Source of the DNA: an uncultured Dyadobacter sp.
Lineage (GTDB): Bacteria; Bacteroidota; Bacteroidia; Cytophagales; Spirosomataceae
Assembly (NCBI RefSeq): GCF_946482605.1
Contig: NZ_CAMLSE010000001.1
Location: 1 to 64,000 of the forward strand
Reading direction: 5' to 3'
Length of the DNA stretch: 64,000 nt
Shown here: piece by piece, positions 8,637 to 18,069 of the stretch
Layout of the letters: every line of letters starts with the position of its first letter
Numbering within the stretch: the stretch's first letter is position 1
Notes under the pieces: generated by a model
Databases searched by the model: none
Seen by the model: only the letters and a program-made list of their open reading frames with translations
What the model was told of the DNA's origin: nothing
Made by a program: the position numbers and the translations under genes

Positions 8637-9524
8637 GTGAAAAATATCGGCATCGGTCTTCTCTTTTCCATTCTTTGGTCTTCGGCTTCTGTGGCAACCA
8701 AATTTGGTGTCCAGTCTACGGCTCCCCTGATATTGGCAAACGTTCGTTTCTTTATTGCCGGTATACTGTTGCTATCGTTTTCCTATTTGTTGGGCAAAGA
8801 TAAAACCTATCGGCTGCCCACGAAACGGGAGTGGAAGCAATTGTCCCTTTTTGGTTTCCTGAATACAACGCTCTACCTGGGCTTGTATGTGTGCGCCATG
8901 AAATACACCGCAGCCGGAATAGGAAGTCTGGCGGTGTCTACCAATCCTCTGATGATCGTACTGCTGTCGTCGTGGTGGCTCAAAAGAAAGCCAAAAACCG
9001 AAGAATGGATGGGTATCGCGTTGGGAATGGGAGGGGTTGCCGTGGCTACCTATCCTTTGATGGCCGATAGTTATACCACTGCGGGAGGTATTACGCTGCT
9101 TTTGATCAGCATGGTGGCGGTGTCGGCTGCAAGTGTATATTACGCGACGGTTCAATGGAAGCTACCCAATTTGCTGATCAATGGCTGGCAGGTGTTCCTC
9201 GGCGGTATCTTTCTCATGCCCGTAACCTGGCTTCTAAGCGATCTGACTACGGCATCCTGGGACCAGACCTTCTGGGGAGCGGTGTTGTGGTTAAGCCTGG
9301 CAGTTTCCATTGTCGGCCTGATCTGTTGGTTTCATCTGCTTCGGATCGACACCGTGAAGGCGTCCATGTGGCTTTTCCTTTGTCCGCTGTTCGGATTCTT
9401 CTTCGCCTGGTGGCTGATGGACGAGCCTGTTACGGCCTATACCATTGCAGGCACAGTCCTGGTGATAGCAGGGCTGTACGCGGGTCAGCGGTCCAAGTAT
9501 GCCGGGAAACGGGTACCCAGGTAA
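8637..9524 (+). CDS. EamA/DMT-superfamily transporter
   Basis: An inner-membrane protein of 295 residues with ten predicted hydrophobic segments in two EamA repeats. The N-terminal pattern GIGLLFSILWSSASVATKFGV and the mid-protein AGIGSLAVSTNPLMIVLLS are typical of RhaT/YdcZ-like drug/metabolite exporters. Substrate cannot be inferred. No ATG fits; I place the start at the GTG at 8637, with an in-frame TTG 6 bases upstream as alternative, since longer versions would run into the divergent OmpA-like gene. It ends one base before the convergent PhzF-like gene. Confidence 0.85.
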   Translation: MKNIGIGLLFSILWSSASVATKFGVQSTAPLILANVRFFIAGILLLSFSYLLGKDKTYRLPTKREWKQLSLFGFLNTTLYLGLYVCAMKYTAAGIGSLAVSTNPLMIVLLSSWWLKRKPKTEEWMGIALGMGGVAVATYPLMADSYTTAGGITLLLISMVAVSAASVYYATVQWKLPNLLINGWQVFLGGIFLMPVTWLLSDLTTASWDQTFWGAVLWLSLAVSIVGLICWFHLLRIDTVKASMWLFLCPLFGFFFAWWLMDEPVTAYTIAGTVLVIAGLYAGQRSKYAGKRVPR

Positions 9525-9525
9525 T

Positions 9526-10314
9526 CTAATCCACAAGAATTTCGCCTTTCAGGTAAAGCCTGGCCTGGCCCCCAATCGCGACCCGGTCTCCTTCCAGTTC
9601 ACATTTGAGAAATCCGCCCCGTTTGGAAAGCTGTCTGGCGGTCAATTGGGTTTTAGAGAGTTTTTCGGCCCAATAGGGAATCAGCGTGGTGTGAGCCGAA
9701 CCTGTGACGGGATCTTCATCAACACCCGATTGCGGTGCAAAAAAGCGCGATACGAAATCCACCTCGTCGCCGGCAGCTGTTACAATTACCCCTCTGGCAG
9801 GAATTGTGGAAAGGATAATGATATCTAAATCAAGGTTTTGCACCACCTCCTCTGATTCCAGCACGACCAGGTAGTCTGTCTTGCCTTTGTACACTTCCAG
9901 CAAGGTGGTGTTTTTGAGGCTTTCGACCAGGCCTGGCGGCGGTACAGCGATATGATACTGGTCGACCGGGAAATTCAGCGTGAGCCAATCTTCCTTGCAA
10001 TCCACAGTCAGCGTACCGCTTCTGGACTCAAAACTGATCGACTGGCCTTCATAGTTCTGTATATTGAAGATCACATATGCAGCGGCCAGGGTGGCATGCC
10101 CGCAAAGATCGACCTCGACAGTTGGCGTAAACCACCGTATGTGAAAGCCGGATTCGTTAGGGACGTAAAAAGCGGTTTCTGCCAGGTTGTTTTCGGCGGC
10201 GATGGCACGCATCGTGTCCTCGGGGAGCCATTGTTCCAGAGGAACTACGGCAGCGGGATTTCCACCAAACAACTTATCTGTAAAAGCATCGATTTGATAT
10301 ATGGGAAGTTTCAT
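9526..10314 (-). CDS. PhzF family isomerase-like protein
   Basis: A 262-residue member of the PhzF/DapF-like two-domain fold. The N-terminus PIYQIDAFTDKLFGGNPAAVV, the catalytic Glu46 in NNLAETAFY, VDLCGHATLAAAY at about 69-81 and DEDPVTGSAHTTL near 200 are all family marks. PhzF isomerises a phenazine precursor, but most relatives outside phenazine clusters have unknown substrates, and no phenazine genes are near. Start ATG at 10314. Convergent with the EamA gene, with one base between the stops. Confidence 0.9.
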   Translation of the reverse strand: MKLPIYQIDAFTDKLFGGNPAAVVPLEQWLPEDTMRAIAAENNLAETAFYVPNESGFHIRWFTPTVEVDLCGHATLAAAYVIFNIQNYEGQSISFESRSGTLTVDCKEDWLTLNFPVDQYHIAVPPPGLVESLKNTTLLEVYKGKTDYLVVLESEEVVQNLDLDIIILSTIPARGVIVTAAGDEVDFVSRFFAPQSGVDEDPVTGSAHTTLIPYWAEKLSKTQLTARQLSKRGGFLKCELEGDRVAIGGQARLYLKGEILVD

Positions 10315-10439
10315 GAAGTCAATGGGCTTGGTAACGGCAATGTATTAAAAATATCTGCTATCCTGCGGCTCCTCTGGAAATTTTTAATATAATTTATTGG
10401 AAATAGATAATAAATCAAACTGGGATACAGGCAAATTTA

Positions 10440-11990
10440 CTACCGTTTCCTGTTTTTCATGCGGAGGTATACCCCGTTTGTCCAGCCGAACCCTTCCTGA
10501 ATCTCATATTCACCACCGCCGGCGACCAGGTTTGTATCTGACACATTGTATTTTTCCAGCATTTTACCGGAATGCCTGAACTCTTTGTCGATAAGTCCCA
10601 GCCATTCGTCGCTCAGCTCATTGGCGGTCCGGTGAAAATTGTAGTTCCGGAGACCCTTGTACACAATCCACTGCAAAGGCGCCCAGCCATTAGGTGCGTC
10701 CCATTGCTGGCCGGTACGGACCATGGTAGTCAGTAAACCGCCCGATTTTAAAAAATTAAGCCGGATGTAGGCACGCACATAATGCGATTGCGACTTCGGA
10801 GCCAGCTTGAAAAACAGGGGATAGGACCCCGCAATGGTAATGGCATTGGTAAAATCCCGCTTTTTGAAATCATAATCCATATAATAATGCCTCGTTTCAT
10901 CCCAAAAGTAGGTCTGGATGGCCAGGCAGCGCCTTCGCGCTTTTTCCTCGTAGAGCAAATGCAATCTCCTGTTGTCGCAAAGCAGGTAGGCTTCGGCAAG
11001 TGCTTTTTCGAGATGGTAAAGAAGGCAGTTCAGGTCGATAGGCAGAATGTCGGTAGTATGGATGGACGCAAAATCGGACCCATTGGCAAACCACCGGCTG
11101 CTGAAATCCCACCCCGATTCCGCCGCCGCCCGAATATGCCGGAAGAGCTCGTCCGGCGGCGTACCGTATTTTTCTGCGGCTTCACGTGCGAGCTCTATAT
11201 CCTCACTGAAAGACTCCGGCCTGGCCGTCGCTTTATCGTCCCAGTAGCGGTTAAGCACCGCGCCGTCGGGTAAATGTACCAGCCGGCGATATGCTGTGAA
11301 TGGCTCGGCGGGCTGATGCCCTTCGTCCATCCAGTAATCGTATTCCCGCTGCATTTGCGGGAGGTATTTTTTTAAGACTTTCTTTCCCTCCATTTCGCTG
11401 TATAACCGAACCATCAATGAAAAGAATGGCGGTTGCGAACGACTGAGGTAATAGGTCCGGTTTGCTGTGGGGATAAAGCCCAACGTATCAATGAGGTAGG
11501 CGAAATTGTTGAGCATGTTCTCGATCAGCTCTACTCTGCCCGATTCCTTCAAACCCAGCATGGTGAAGTAGCTGTCCCAGTAGTAAATCTCCCGGAACCG
11601 ACCTCCCGGAACCACGTAGGGAAACGGCAATGGGATGAGCGAACCGCCTCGCTCCTGGTTTTCCGGCTGCCGTGTGAGCACCGACCAGAGGTTGCGGATA
11701 TGATCGGAGGTGAGCCCGCTTTTGTCGGAATGGAATTCGGAGGCGATATGTCCCGGCATCCGGAAATAGCGGCGTACAAACGCTTCCATATCAAAATCTT
11801 CATCCTGTTTCTCCTGATGGTACCGCTCAATAATCAGTACCGGGTCTTCCAGGGGAATTGCGTCTGCGAATGTCTTGGAATCCGAAAAGATATGGCTGCA
11901 TTGTACATCACGGAATAGGGATCCGTACAACTCCTCGGGAGAGATGTGAGACTGGCCGTAAGTAAATGAAGGTGCTACAAAACCGTACAA
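10440..11990 (-). CDS. Trehalase (GH37)
   Basis: About 516 residues; hydrolyses trehalose to glucose. Trehalase signature 1 (PGGRFREIYYWDSYF) is at 128-142 and signature 2 (QWDAPNGWAP) near 440-450. The catalytic Asp and Glu regions of family GH37 are kept. The only plausible start is a TTG at 11990, giving the short N-terminus YGFVAPSFTYGQS, which looks like the end of a signal peptide; a stop lies 15 bases further upstream in frame. Periplasmic location is therefore likely but not proven. It lies 40 bases after the M28 peptidase on the same strand and may be co-transcribed. Confidence 0.9.
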   Translation of the reverse strand: MYGFVAPSFTYGQSHISPEELYGSLFRDVQCSHIFSDSKTFADAIPLEDPVLIIERYHQEKQDEDFDMEAFVRRYFRMPGHIASEFHSDKSGLTSDHIRNLWSVLTRQPENQERGGSLIPLPFPYVVPGGRFREIYYWDSYFTMLGLKESGRVELIENMLNNFAYLIDTLGFIPTANRTYYLSRSQPPFFSLMVRLYSEMEGKKVLKKYLPQMQREYDYWMDEGHQPAEPFTAYRRLVHLPDGAVLNRYWDDKATARPESFSEDIELAREAAEKYGTPPDELFRHIRAAAESGWDFSSRWFANGSDFASIHTTDILPIDLNCLLYHLEKALAEAYLLCDNRRLHLLYEEKARRRCLAIQTYFWDETRHYYMDYDFKKRDFTNAITIAGSYPLFFKLAPKSQSHYVRAYIRLNFLKSGGLLTTMVRTGQQWDAPNGWAPLQWIVYKGLRNYNFHRTANELSDEWLGLIDKEFRHSGKMLEKYNVSDTNLVAGGGEYEIQEGFGWTNGVYLRMKNRKR

Positions 11991-12030
11991 AACAAACTGA
12001 CTTTAAGGGGTGAGCTGATTGAATACCGGC

Positions 12031-12972
12031 CTATTTAACTTCCGTAAATTTCAGCTTTGGCAATTGCATCGCATTTTCAATAATCCGGATCTGAATTCCC
12101 AGAATGCCGGCTTCCGCGTCGACGTCTATCTTTTCGGTGTCGTCGGTTGGTTTATGATAGTCGTCGTGCCCGCCGGTGTGGAAAAAAAGGACCGGTATCT
12201 TTTTGGCATAAAACGAGCCGTGGTCGGATCCGCCGCTTCCTGCATTGTCAGTAAAAAAACGCGTTTCGCTTTTTACATCCTTAAAAACAGCGGGCCACTC
12301 AGCGCTCGTCCCGAATCCACCGATTCCAACACCTCGCGAAGGGTCATACCTGCCTATCATATCCATATTCGACATGAAATTGATCTTATCCAAAGCCAGC
12401 GTCGGGTTGTTGACAAAGTATCTCGATCCAACCAGACCCAGTTCTTCCGCCCCGAACGCTATGAAAAGGAAGTTATAAGGTTCCTTGATGTCGTTTTGCG
12501 AAAAATACCGCGCCAGTTCGAGCAGACCGGCCACGCCGGAGGCATTGTCATCGGCGCCGTTGTGAATCTGCCCTTCGGGTTTGTCTGCTTTGGAACTGCC
12601 TTGCCGGCCCATCCCAAGGTGGTCGAAATGAGCGCCGATGACGATGGTATACTGCGCGCCGTTATCGAGGAAGCCGATCACGTTCCTGGCTTCCCGGATA
12701 CTGTCGGCGACTGTTATTCGCCTGATTTTAGCTGTAAATGGCTGAAAAAAGCCATCTGTGCCTTTCGGAACAAGATCGAACTTCTTGAATTGTTTCACCA
12801 CATACCTGGCCGCCTTTTCATTTTCCTTGCTGCCGGTACCACGACCTTTCATTTTGTCGGAAGCGAGAAACGTGATGTGCTTGCGTAACTGGGTCGGAGA
12901 GGGGGCCAGTGATTGTCCCGAGGCGTAAACTGCGGCAAAAGTGAGCAGCAGACTGTGAAAAAAGATTCTCAT
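12031..12972 (-). CDS. M28 family zinc metallopeptidase, secreted
   Basis: A 313-residue aminopeptidase-like enzyme with a signal peptide (residues 1-20, ending YASGQ). The co-catalytic zinc ligands are visible: His115 in GAHFDHLG, Asp141 in NGADDNASG, Glu176-Glu177 in GAEELGL, Asp204 in NMDMIGR and His273 in DYHKPTDD. This is the complete M28 set. It probably trims peptides in the periplasm. The ATG at 12972 is chosen for the signal peptide; the frame runs 78 bases further upstream. It is divergent from the metX riboswitch region. Confidence 0.93.
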   Translation of the reverse strand: MRIFFHSLLLTFAAVYASGQSLAPSPTQLRKHITFLASDKMKGRGTGSKENEKAARYVVKQFKKFDLVPKGTDGFFQPFTAKIRRITVADSIREARNVIGFLDNGAQYTIVIGAHFDHLGMGRQGSSKADKPEGQIHNGADDNASGVAGLLELARYFSQNDIKEPYNFLFIAFGAEELGLVGSRYFVNNPTLALDKINFMSNMDMIGRYDPSRGVGIGGFGTSAEWPAVFKDVKSETRFFTDNAGSGGSDHGSFYAKKIPVLFFHTGGHDDYHKPTDDTEKIDVDAEAGILGIQIRIIENAMQLPKLKFTEVK

Positions 12973-13053
12973 TATTTCTGGTAAATGTTGGCCGGCAAAG
13001 ATAAGCGGAGGTATTTCGACAGGGCCAGGCGCGGGATAGAATTTTTGCAATTA

Positions 13054-13085
13054 TTTGTATTTTCAGGCATCGGGGCTTAATATTG
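13054..13085 (+). promoter_or_regulatory. metX: Candidate promoter of the SAM riboswitch-metX transcript
   Basis: TTTG at 13054-13057 and TAATATTG at 13078-13085 are spaced 20 bases apart; the second is one mismatch from TAnnTTTG. Transcription would start near 13092, about 30 bases before the riboswitch P1 stem. Confidence 0.45.
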
Positions 13086-13119
13086 CAGCATCAATCAATT
13101 GCTTCCCTGAACGGCGGTT

Positions 13120-13228
13120 GATTTATAAAGAAGAGGCGAGAGAATGGGCTCTATGAACCTCTGGCAACCTGCTACCACAACGGAGAAAGGTGCTAATTCC
13201 CACCTAAGTTATTAGGAGATATAAACTC
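13120..13228 (+). ncRNA. SAM-I (S-box) riboswitch upstream of metX
   Basis: The segment has the S-box core: AAGAGGCGAGAG, then GGGCTCTATGAACC with CTCTGGCAACC, a variable stem, and AAGGTGCTAATTCC. P1 can form between TTTATA (13122-13127) and TATAAA (13220-13225). It sits ahead of homoserine O-acetyltransferase, a classic target, and would shut off expression when S-adenosylmethionine is high. Downstream, AGCCGA (13263-13268) can pair either with GGCT just beside it or with TCGGCT (13307-13312), giving alternative folds that may form the expression platform. No U-run follows, so control may act on translation. Confidence 0.85.
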
Positions 13229-13391
13229 AATTCGTGTGATCTTACAGTTAGAAATTTCCGTAAGCCGATTGGCTTTAGTCTCGCAGCTACACCGAAAATG
13301 TATGTTTCGGCTGTTAAGTCGCCTGTCTTTTCGCGTTGAAAAACCGGGGGATGTCATTATGTATTGAATTTAAACGTGTGCTGGGGCACTT

Positions 13392-14441
13392 ATGCAAGCG
13401 GAACAGAAAAACTTTAAATATCCCTATCCTTATGCGCTGGAAATGGGGGGAGAATTGCCGGGATTTGAACTCTCATATACGACCTATGGAGAACGAAATG
13501 CCAATGACAGCAACGTTGTCTGGATTTGTCATGCCTTAACGGGCAGTTCTAACGCCGCTGAATGGTGGGATGGATTAGTAGGTGAGGATAAATATTTCGA
13601 TCCCGCCAGATACTTTATCATTTGTGTCAATGTACTTGGCTCGGCATATGGTTCAACGGGCCCGTTGTCGGTCAATCCCCGCACCAATCAACCCTACTAC
13701 AGGAATTTTCCGACGATCACCGTTCGCGATGTGGTAGGAGCAATGGAGCTGCTACGTCAGGAGTTGGCAATCCGGAAAATCCGCATTTGCATTGGGGGAT
13801 CGCTGGGTGGGCAGCAGGCACTGGAATGGGCGGTGGAAAAACCCGATCTGTGCGAAGAGCTTATTCTGATCGCGTCCAATGCGCTGCATTCACCCTGGGG
13901 AATTGCATTCAACGAGTCACAGCGGATGGCGATCGAAGCGGACCCGACGTTTGGAGAGGAAACAGAACAGGCGGGCAGCATGGGCATGCGGGCGGCGCGT
14001 TCAATCGCATTGCTTTCATACCGGAATTACGATACTTATAATTTTACGCAGGCCCGTGACAATCCGGATCAGATCGATGATTTCAGAGCATCGTCGTATC
14101 AGCAGTACCAGGGCGATAAATTTGTGAAGCGCTTCAATGCATTCTCGTATTGGGTGCTGTCCAAAATCATGGATTCGCACAATGTGGGCCGGAACCGGGG
14201 TGGTATCGTGCATGCGCTGGGGCTGGTGAAGGCGAAAACACTGGTGCTGGGAATCAAATCGGATCTGCTCTTCCCCTTGTCGGAACAGCAGTTTCTTGCA
14301 CGACATATTCCGGATGCTGTCTTTCAGGAAATCGATTCCCTGTATGGCCACGATGGGTTCCTGATCGAATACAAGCAGCTGACGCAGGTAATCAGGGCCT
14401 GGCAGGAAACCAACGGACAACTGCAAATGGCCCGGATCTGA
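13392..14441 (+). CDS. metX: Homoserine O-acetyltransferase
   Basis: A 349-residue alpha/beta hydrolase-fold enzyme that acetylates L-homoserine with acetyl-CoA, the first step of methionine synthesis by direct sulfhydrylation. The nucleophile Ser137 lies in GGSLGGQQALEW. The N-terminal FELSYTTYGERNANDSN and the ALTGSSNAAEWW oxyanion region are typical, and the catalytic His falls in LYGHDGFLIEY near the C-terminus. Some MetX-like proteins use succinyl-CoA, which cannot be excluded by eye. It is controlled by the upstream SAM-I riboswitch and closed by a strong terminator. Confidence 0.93.
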   Translation: MQAEQKNFKYPYPYALEMGGELPGFELSYTTYGERNANDSNVVWICHALTGSSNAAEWWDGLVGEDKYFDPARYFIICVNVLGSAYGSTGPLSVNPRTNQPYYRNFPTITVRDVVGAMELLRQELAIRKIRICIGGSLGGQQALEWAVEKPDLCEELILIASNALHSPWGIAFNESQRMAIEADPTFGEETEQAGSMGMRAARSIALLSYRNYDTYNFTQARDNPDQIDDFRASSYQQYQGDKFVKRFNAFSYWVLSKIMDSHNVGRNRGGIVHALGLVKAKTLVLGIKSDLLFPLSEQQFLARHIPDAVFQEIDSLYGHDGFLIEYKQLTQVIRAWQETNGQLQMARI

Positions 14442-14442
14442 C

Positions 14443-14483
14443 ATAAAAAATCCCTGTCCATCGCCGGACAGGGATTTTTTATG
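14443..14483. terminator. Bidirectional terminator between metX and the glycerophosphodiesterase gene
   Basis: AAAAAATCCCTGTCC pairs with GGACAGGGATTTTTT around the loop ATCGCC. There are A/T runs on both sides, so it works in both directions for two convergent genes. Confidence 0.9.
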
Positions 14484-14495
14484 TGCCTACCGGCA

Positions 14496-15266
14496 TTATT
14501 TGGAAAGGCTCAGCAGCAATTCCGGCTCGTTGGTGGTAATGTAGTCGACATCCTTTTCGAGGAAGTATTTCAAAGAAGCCTCGTCATTGACCGTCCATAC
14601 ATTGGTGGTCAGCTTCTTCTCGCGCATGGCGGGAATGTAGTCCTCTTTTCTCTTCAGCACACTGAAATGGTAATCGATCCCATCCAGGCCTGCCGCTTGT
14701 ATTTCATCAGGCGTTTTGTCGCCATTCAAATATTCTACGTGTGCTTTCGGGGCCAGTTGTTTTACTTTCAGGCATACATCGAAATCGAAAGCGATGTAAT
14801 CGGTGATTTTTTCAACCTTCATTTTCTTCACCAGCTCCACGCATTTGGTAGCCAGCGCGAGTGAGCGCTCCTTACCCATCGACGATGTTTTGATTTCCAG
14901 GATCAGACGGGTTTTTTTCTGTTTCGAGCCGGCTTTCAGGTATGCTTCGAGGGTAGGAAGGGTTTCGCCATTGGTAAGCTTGATCTGGGAAAGCTCCTGG
15001 GCATTGGTTTTTTCGATATGCGTTCCCTGAATTGAGTGATCGTGTAATACAAACAAAACCGAATCGGCAGACATGTGCACGTCGAATTCACTGCCATAGC
15101 AGCCCAGCTTGATGGCATGTTCCAGCGCCCCGATTGAATTTTCGGTAGCACCAGTGTTTTTCCAGGCACCGCGGTGTGCTATTACCTTATTTTTATGTTG
15201 TGAAATTCCATCCATGGAAATGAGGCTTAGCAGCCCAACGGCAATCGTTAAAAACACTTTTTTCAT
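14496..15266 (-). CDS. Glycerophosphodiester phosphodiesterase family protein, exported
   Basis: A 256-residue TIM-barrel phosphodiesterase with a signal peptide (residues 1-22). Catalytic marks are His31-Arg32 in IAHRGAW, Glu42-Asn43 in GATENS, Glu60 and Asp62 in GSEFDVHM, and the second His at 75 in VLHDHS. It releases glycerol-3-phosphate from phospholipid head-group diesters, probably in the periplasm. The ATG at 15266 is preferred over one 33 bases upstream because the signal peptide begins there. The gap to the fdhF gene (15267-15385) holds nothing I can name. Confidence 0.92.
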   Translation of the reverse strand: MKKVFLTIAVGLLSLISMDGISQHKNKVIAHRGAWKNTGATENSIGALEHAIKLGCYGSEFDVHMSADSVLFVLHDHSIQGTHIEKTNAQELSQIKLTNGETLPTLEAYLKAGSKQKKTRLILEIKTSSMGKERSLALATKCVELVKKMKVEKITDYIAFDFDVCLKVKQLAPKAHVEYLNGDKTPDEIQAAGLDGIDYHFSVLKRKEDYIPAMREKKLTTNVWTVNDEASLKYFLEKDVDYITTNEPELLLSLSK

Positions 15267-15385
15267 TTTATTCAATTTAAACTTCCTTAAAAAAGACAAT
15301 TTTCGACCTGTTATACCCTCCGGAGCGGTTAAACAGGGGCGAAATTACAGCAAGTTCCGGCGGCTTATGTTAGGCCAATATTAAC

Positions 15386-17701
15386 TTAGTGCAAAGAATC
15401 CAGGTGTGGCGTTACTGTCAGTATCACCATTTTGGAAGTGGGTGTATTACTTTTCTCCGCAACACTCGTAATGGGTACCAGCACATTGGTCTCCGGGAAA
15501 TAAGTGGCAGTACATCGCTCAGGAATGGGATATTCCACCACGATAAACCTACGGGCAATGCGCTCGACATTGTCGTGAACATTATGCAGGTCCACGAGAT
15601 CGCCGTCTTTCAGGTTACGTTTTCTGATGTCGCTGGCATTCATCAGGATCACCCGGCGTTCATTGTAGATACCCCGGTAACGGTCGTTCAGGCCATAAAC
15701 TGTGGTATTGAACTGGTCGTGGCTCCGAATGGTCATCATCATCAATTCGTCGTCGCTGAGATGCGGGGGTCGGGGGGCTGCAATATGGAAATGCGCCTTT
15801 CCGGAAGCCGTATCGAACGTCCCCGAGCGGTTGCAGTTGGGCAGGTAAAATCCGCCCGGCTGCCTGACACGCTCATTGTAGGCCTCGAAGCCGGGAATGG
15901 TCCTTTCGATATCTGACCGGATATGGTCGTAATCTTCGTACTGATCCCAGTTTACCTGGCTTCCCGTTCCTAATGTCGCTTGGGCCAGTCTGCAGACAAT
16001 GTCCGGCTCACTCAGCAACTCGTCTGATATCGGCGCCAGAACGCCCCTGGAAAGCTGTACGACACCCATGGAGTTTTCGCAGGATACAAAACGGTTCTCT
16101 CCATGATGCACGTCTTTGTCACTTCTGCCGAGGCAGGGGAGTATCAGCGCTTCTTCCCCATGCACAAGATGGCTCCTGTTCAGCTTAGTAGAGACATGGA
16201 CTGTCAGGCGACACTTTTGCAATGCTTCCGCGGTAAACCGGGTATCGGGTGTGGCGGAAAGAAAATTTCCTCCCATTGCAAAAAACACCTTTCCGCGACC
16301 CTCGTGCATGGCTTTAATGCATTCCACGACGTCGTAACCATGGGCAGCAGGAGGTGTAAAGCCAAAGTTTTCCGCGATGGCGTCGAGCAATTTTTTCGAG
16401 GGTCTTTCGAATATACCCATCGTACGGTCGCCTTGCACGTTGCTGTGTCCGCGCACCGGGCACGTCCCTGCACCCGGTTTGCCGATGCTGCCTTTGAGCA
16501 ACAGCAGGTTTACGAGCTCCTTAATGGTATCCACTGCATTTTTGTGCTGGGTAAGGCCCATTGCCCAACAGGCGATGATCTTGCTTTTACCTGCCAGGGC
16601 ACGGGCCGCTTCCTGTACTTGTTCGAAGGGGACGCCCGCCTGTGCCGCCAGTTCCCGGGCATCGTACCGTCTGAGGTCATCGACCAGCGATGCAAATCCC
16701 TGGGTGTGCGCCGCGATGAATGGCTGATCGAACACCGTGCCGGGATTCTGATCTTCTTCCGCGAGCAGTAGCAACGCGATAGCCTTGATCAATGCCAGGT
16801 CACCGTTGATTTTTACTTGCAGGAAAATGTCCGTCAATCCGGGATTGATACCGAGCACGCCGGCCACGCTTTGCGGATTATTGAAGCCCATCAGGCCGGT
16901 TTCAGGCAAGGGGTTAATGGAGATAATCTTAGCTCCGTTTGCCTTGGCCTTTTGCAATGCAGTGAGCATTCTCGGGTGGTTGGTGCCCGGATTCTGTCCC
17001 AGGATGAGGATCACTTCGGCCTCGTAGAAGTCATTCAGTGTCACCGATCCTTTGCCGATTCCCAGCGATTCGCCCAGGGCGGTTCCGCTGCTTTCATGGC
17101 ACATATTGCTGCAATCGGGAAGATTGTTGGTGCCAAATTCCCTTACGAACAGCTGGTAAAGGAAAGCCGCTTCATTGCTGGTGCGTCCGGAGGTATAAAA
17201 GATGGCTTCGTCCGGCGAATCGAGCCGGTTCAGTTCGTTTCCTATTTTTTCAAAAGCGGCATGCCAGGTAATGGGCTGATAATGCGTGCCGCCTGCCGGC
17301 AGGAACATCGGCTGCGCGATCCGGCCTTTTCCTCCGATCTCGTAATCCGTCAGTTTGCCCAGGTCCTGCACAGAGTTTTGTGAAAAGAAATCAGCGGTAA
17401 GCTTTTTGGCGGTTGCTTCTTCGGCCACAGCCCTCGCTCCGTTCTCGCAGTATTCCGCTATGCCCGAACGCTCATCGTCGGGATCCGGCCATGCACAGCT
17501 GGGGCAATCGAAACCGCCTTTCTTGTTCAGGTGAAAAAGCGCATTCATACCCCGCTGTAAACCAGCTTCACCGACAATCTTTTCAAAGCTGGAAACGACA
17601 GCCGGAATGCCTGCTGCGACTTTTTTGATGGTACCTTTTCGGAGGCCCGTCAATTTCTCCGGGTTTTCGGAACCGGGAACGGATAGCGGATGGTCAGCCA
17701 T
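15386..17701 (-). CDS. FdhF/YdeP family molybdopterin oxidoreductase
   Basis: A 771-residue molybdenum enzyme related to the formate dehydrogenase alpha subunit. An iron-sulfur cluster region is seen as Cys66, Cys69 and Cys85 (FDCPSCAWPDP, EYCENGA). The active-site region carries SNMCHESSGTALGESLG, where true Fdh enzymes often have Sec or Cys in a similar place. Molybdopterin-binding segments follow (LGQNPGTNHPRML, CPVRGHSNVQGDRTMG), and a C-terminal dinucleotide-binding domain ends the protein. YdeP relatives are linked to acid resistance in Escherichia coli, but their substrate is not established. It is the last gene of the mobA-fdhD-DUF7009 operon, 2 bases after DUF7009. Confidence 0.92.
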   Translation of the reverse strand: MADHPLSVPGSENPEKLTGLRKGTIKKVAAGIPAVVSSFEKIVGEAGLQRGMNALFHLNKKGGFDCPSCAWPDPDDERSGIAEYCENGARAVAEEATAKKLTADFFSQNSVQDLGKLTDYEIGGKGRIAQPMFLPAGGTHYQPITWHAAFEKIGNELNRLDSPDEAIFYTSGRTSNEAAFLYQLFVREFGTNNLPDCSNMCHESSGTALGESLGIGKGSVTLNDFYEAEVILILGQNPGTNHPRMLTALQKAKANGAKIISINPLPETGLMGFNNPQSVAGVLGINPGLTDIFLQVKINGDLALIKAIALLLLAEEDQNPGTVFDQPFIAAHTQGFASLVDDLRRYDARELAAQAGVPFEQVQEAARALAGKSKIIACWAMGLTQHKNAVDTIKELVNLLLLKGSIGKPGAGTCPVRGHSNVQGDRTMGIFERPSKKLLDAIAENFGFTPPAAHGYDVVECIKAMHEGRGKVFFAMGGNFLSATPDTRFTAEALQKCRLTVHVSTKLNRSHLVHGEEALILPCLGRSDKDVHHGENRFVSCENSMGVVQLSRGVLAPISDELLSEPDIVCRLAQATLGTGSQVNWDQYEDYDHIRSDIERTIPGFEAYNERVRQPGGFYLPNCNRSGTFDTASGKAHFHIAAPRPPHLSDDELMMMTIRSHDQFNTTVYGLNDRYRGIYNERRVILMNASDIRKRNLKDGDLVDLHNVHDNVERIARRFIVVEYPIPERCTATYFPETNVLVPITSVAEKSNTPTSKMVILTVTPHLDSLH

Positions 17702-17703
17702 GA

Positions 17704-18069
17704 TCAGCAGGTTTTATTCGGGTTTTCATAATTGTCGGACTGGTCTTCCGACGCATTATCGAGACATTTGAAGTCTTTTTCAATCAAAAGGTATAACGAA
17801 TTATTGCCGTCCAGCGACACAGTGCCCTCGAAGCCGATACGGTCGTCGGCCGTCCAGCCATTGAGCCAGCCGGAGGGCACGAAGAGCGTGATCCGGTTGT
17901 CGCCGTACCGGGCTGTAAGATCATTGTCCACGGACTTTTGAACGGCATAAACAAGCCGGGATGGTCCGAATGAGGTCGTTTCTTCCAGGTATCCTTCTTT
18001 TTCGAGCGCCGCGACCTCTGATTTGGACAGCCTGTAACGGACCGAATTTCCTTGAATGCGTATTTTCAT
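17704..18069 (-). CDS. DUF7009 family protein
   Basis: A 121-residue protein starting MKIRIQGNSVRYRLSKSEV. The middle is mostly beta (RITLFVPSGWLNGW, FEGTVSLDGNNSLYLLIEKDF) and the end is acidic with two Cys residues (DFKCLDNASEDQSDNYENPNKTC). I recognise it as the family that accompanies fdhD and YdeP-type genes in Bacteroidota; its function is unknown. Its ATG overlaps the fdhD stop (ATGA at 18066-18069) and its stop lies 2 bases before fdhF, so translational coupling is likely. A role in cofactor insertion or quality control is inference from position only. Confidence 0.7.
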   Translation of the reverse strand: MKIRIQGNSVRYRLSKSEVAALEKEGYLEETTSFGPSRLVYAVQKSVDNDLTARYGDNRITLFVPSGWLNGWTADDRIGFEGTVSLDGNNSLYLLIEKDFKCLDNASEDQSDNYENPNKTC

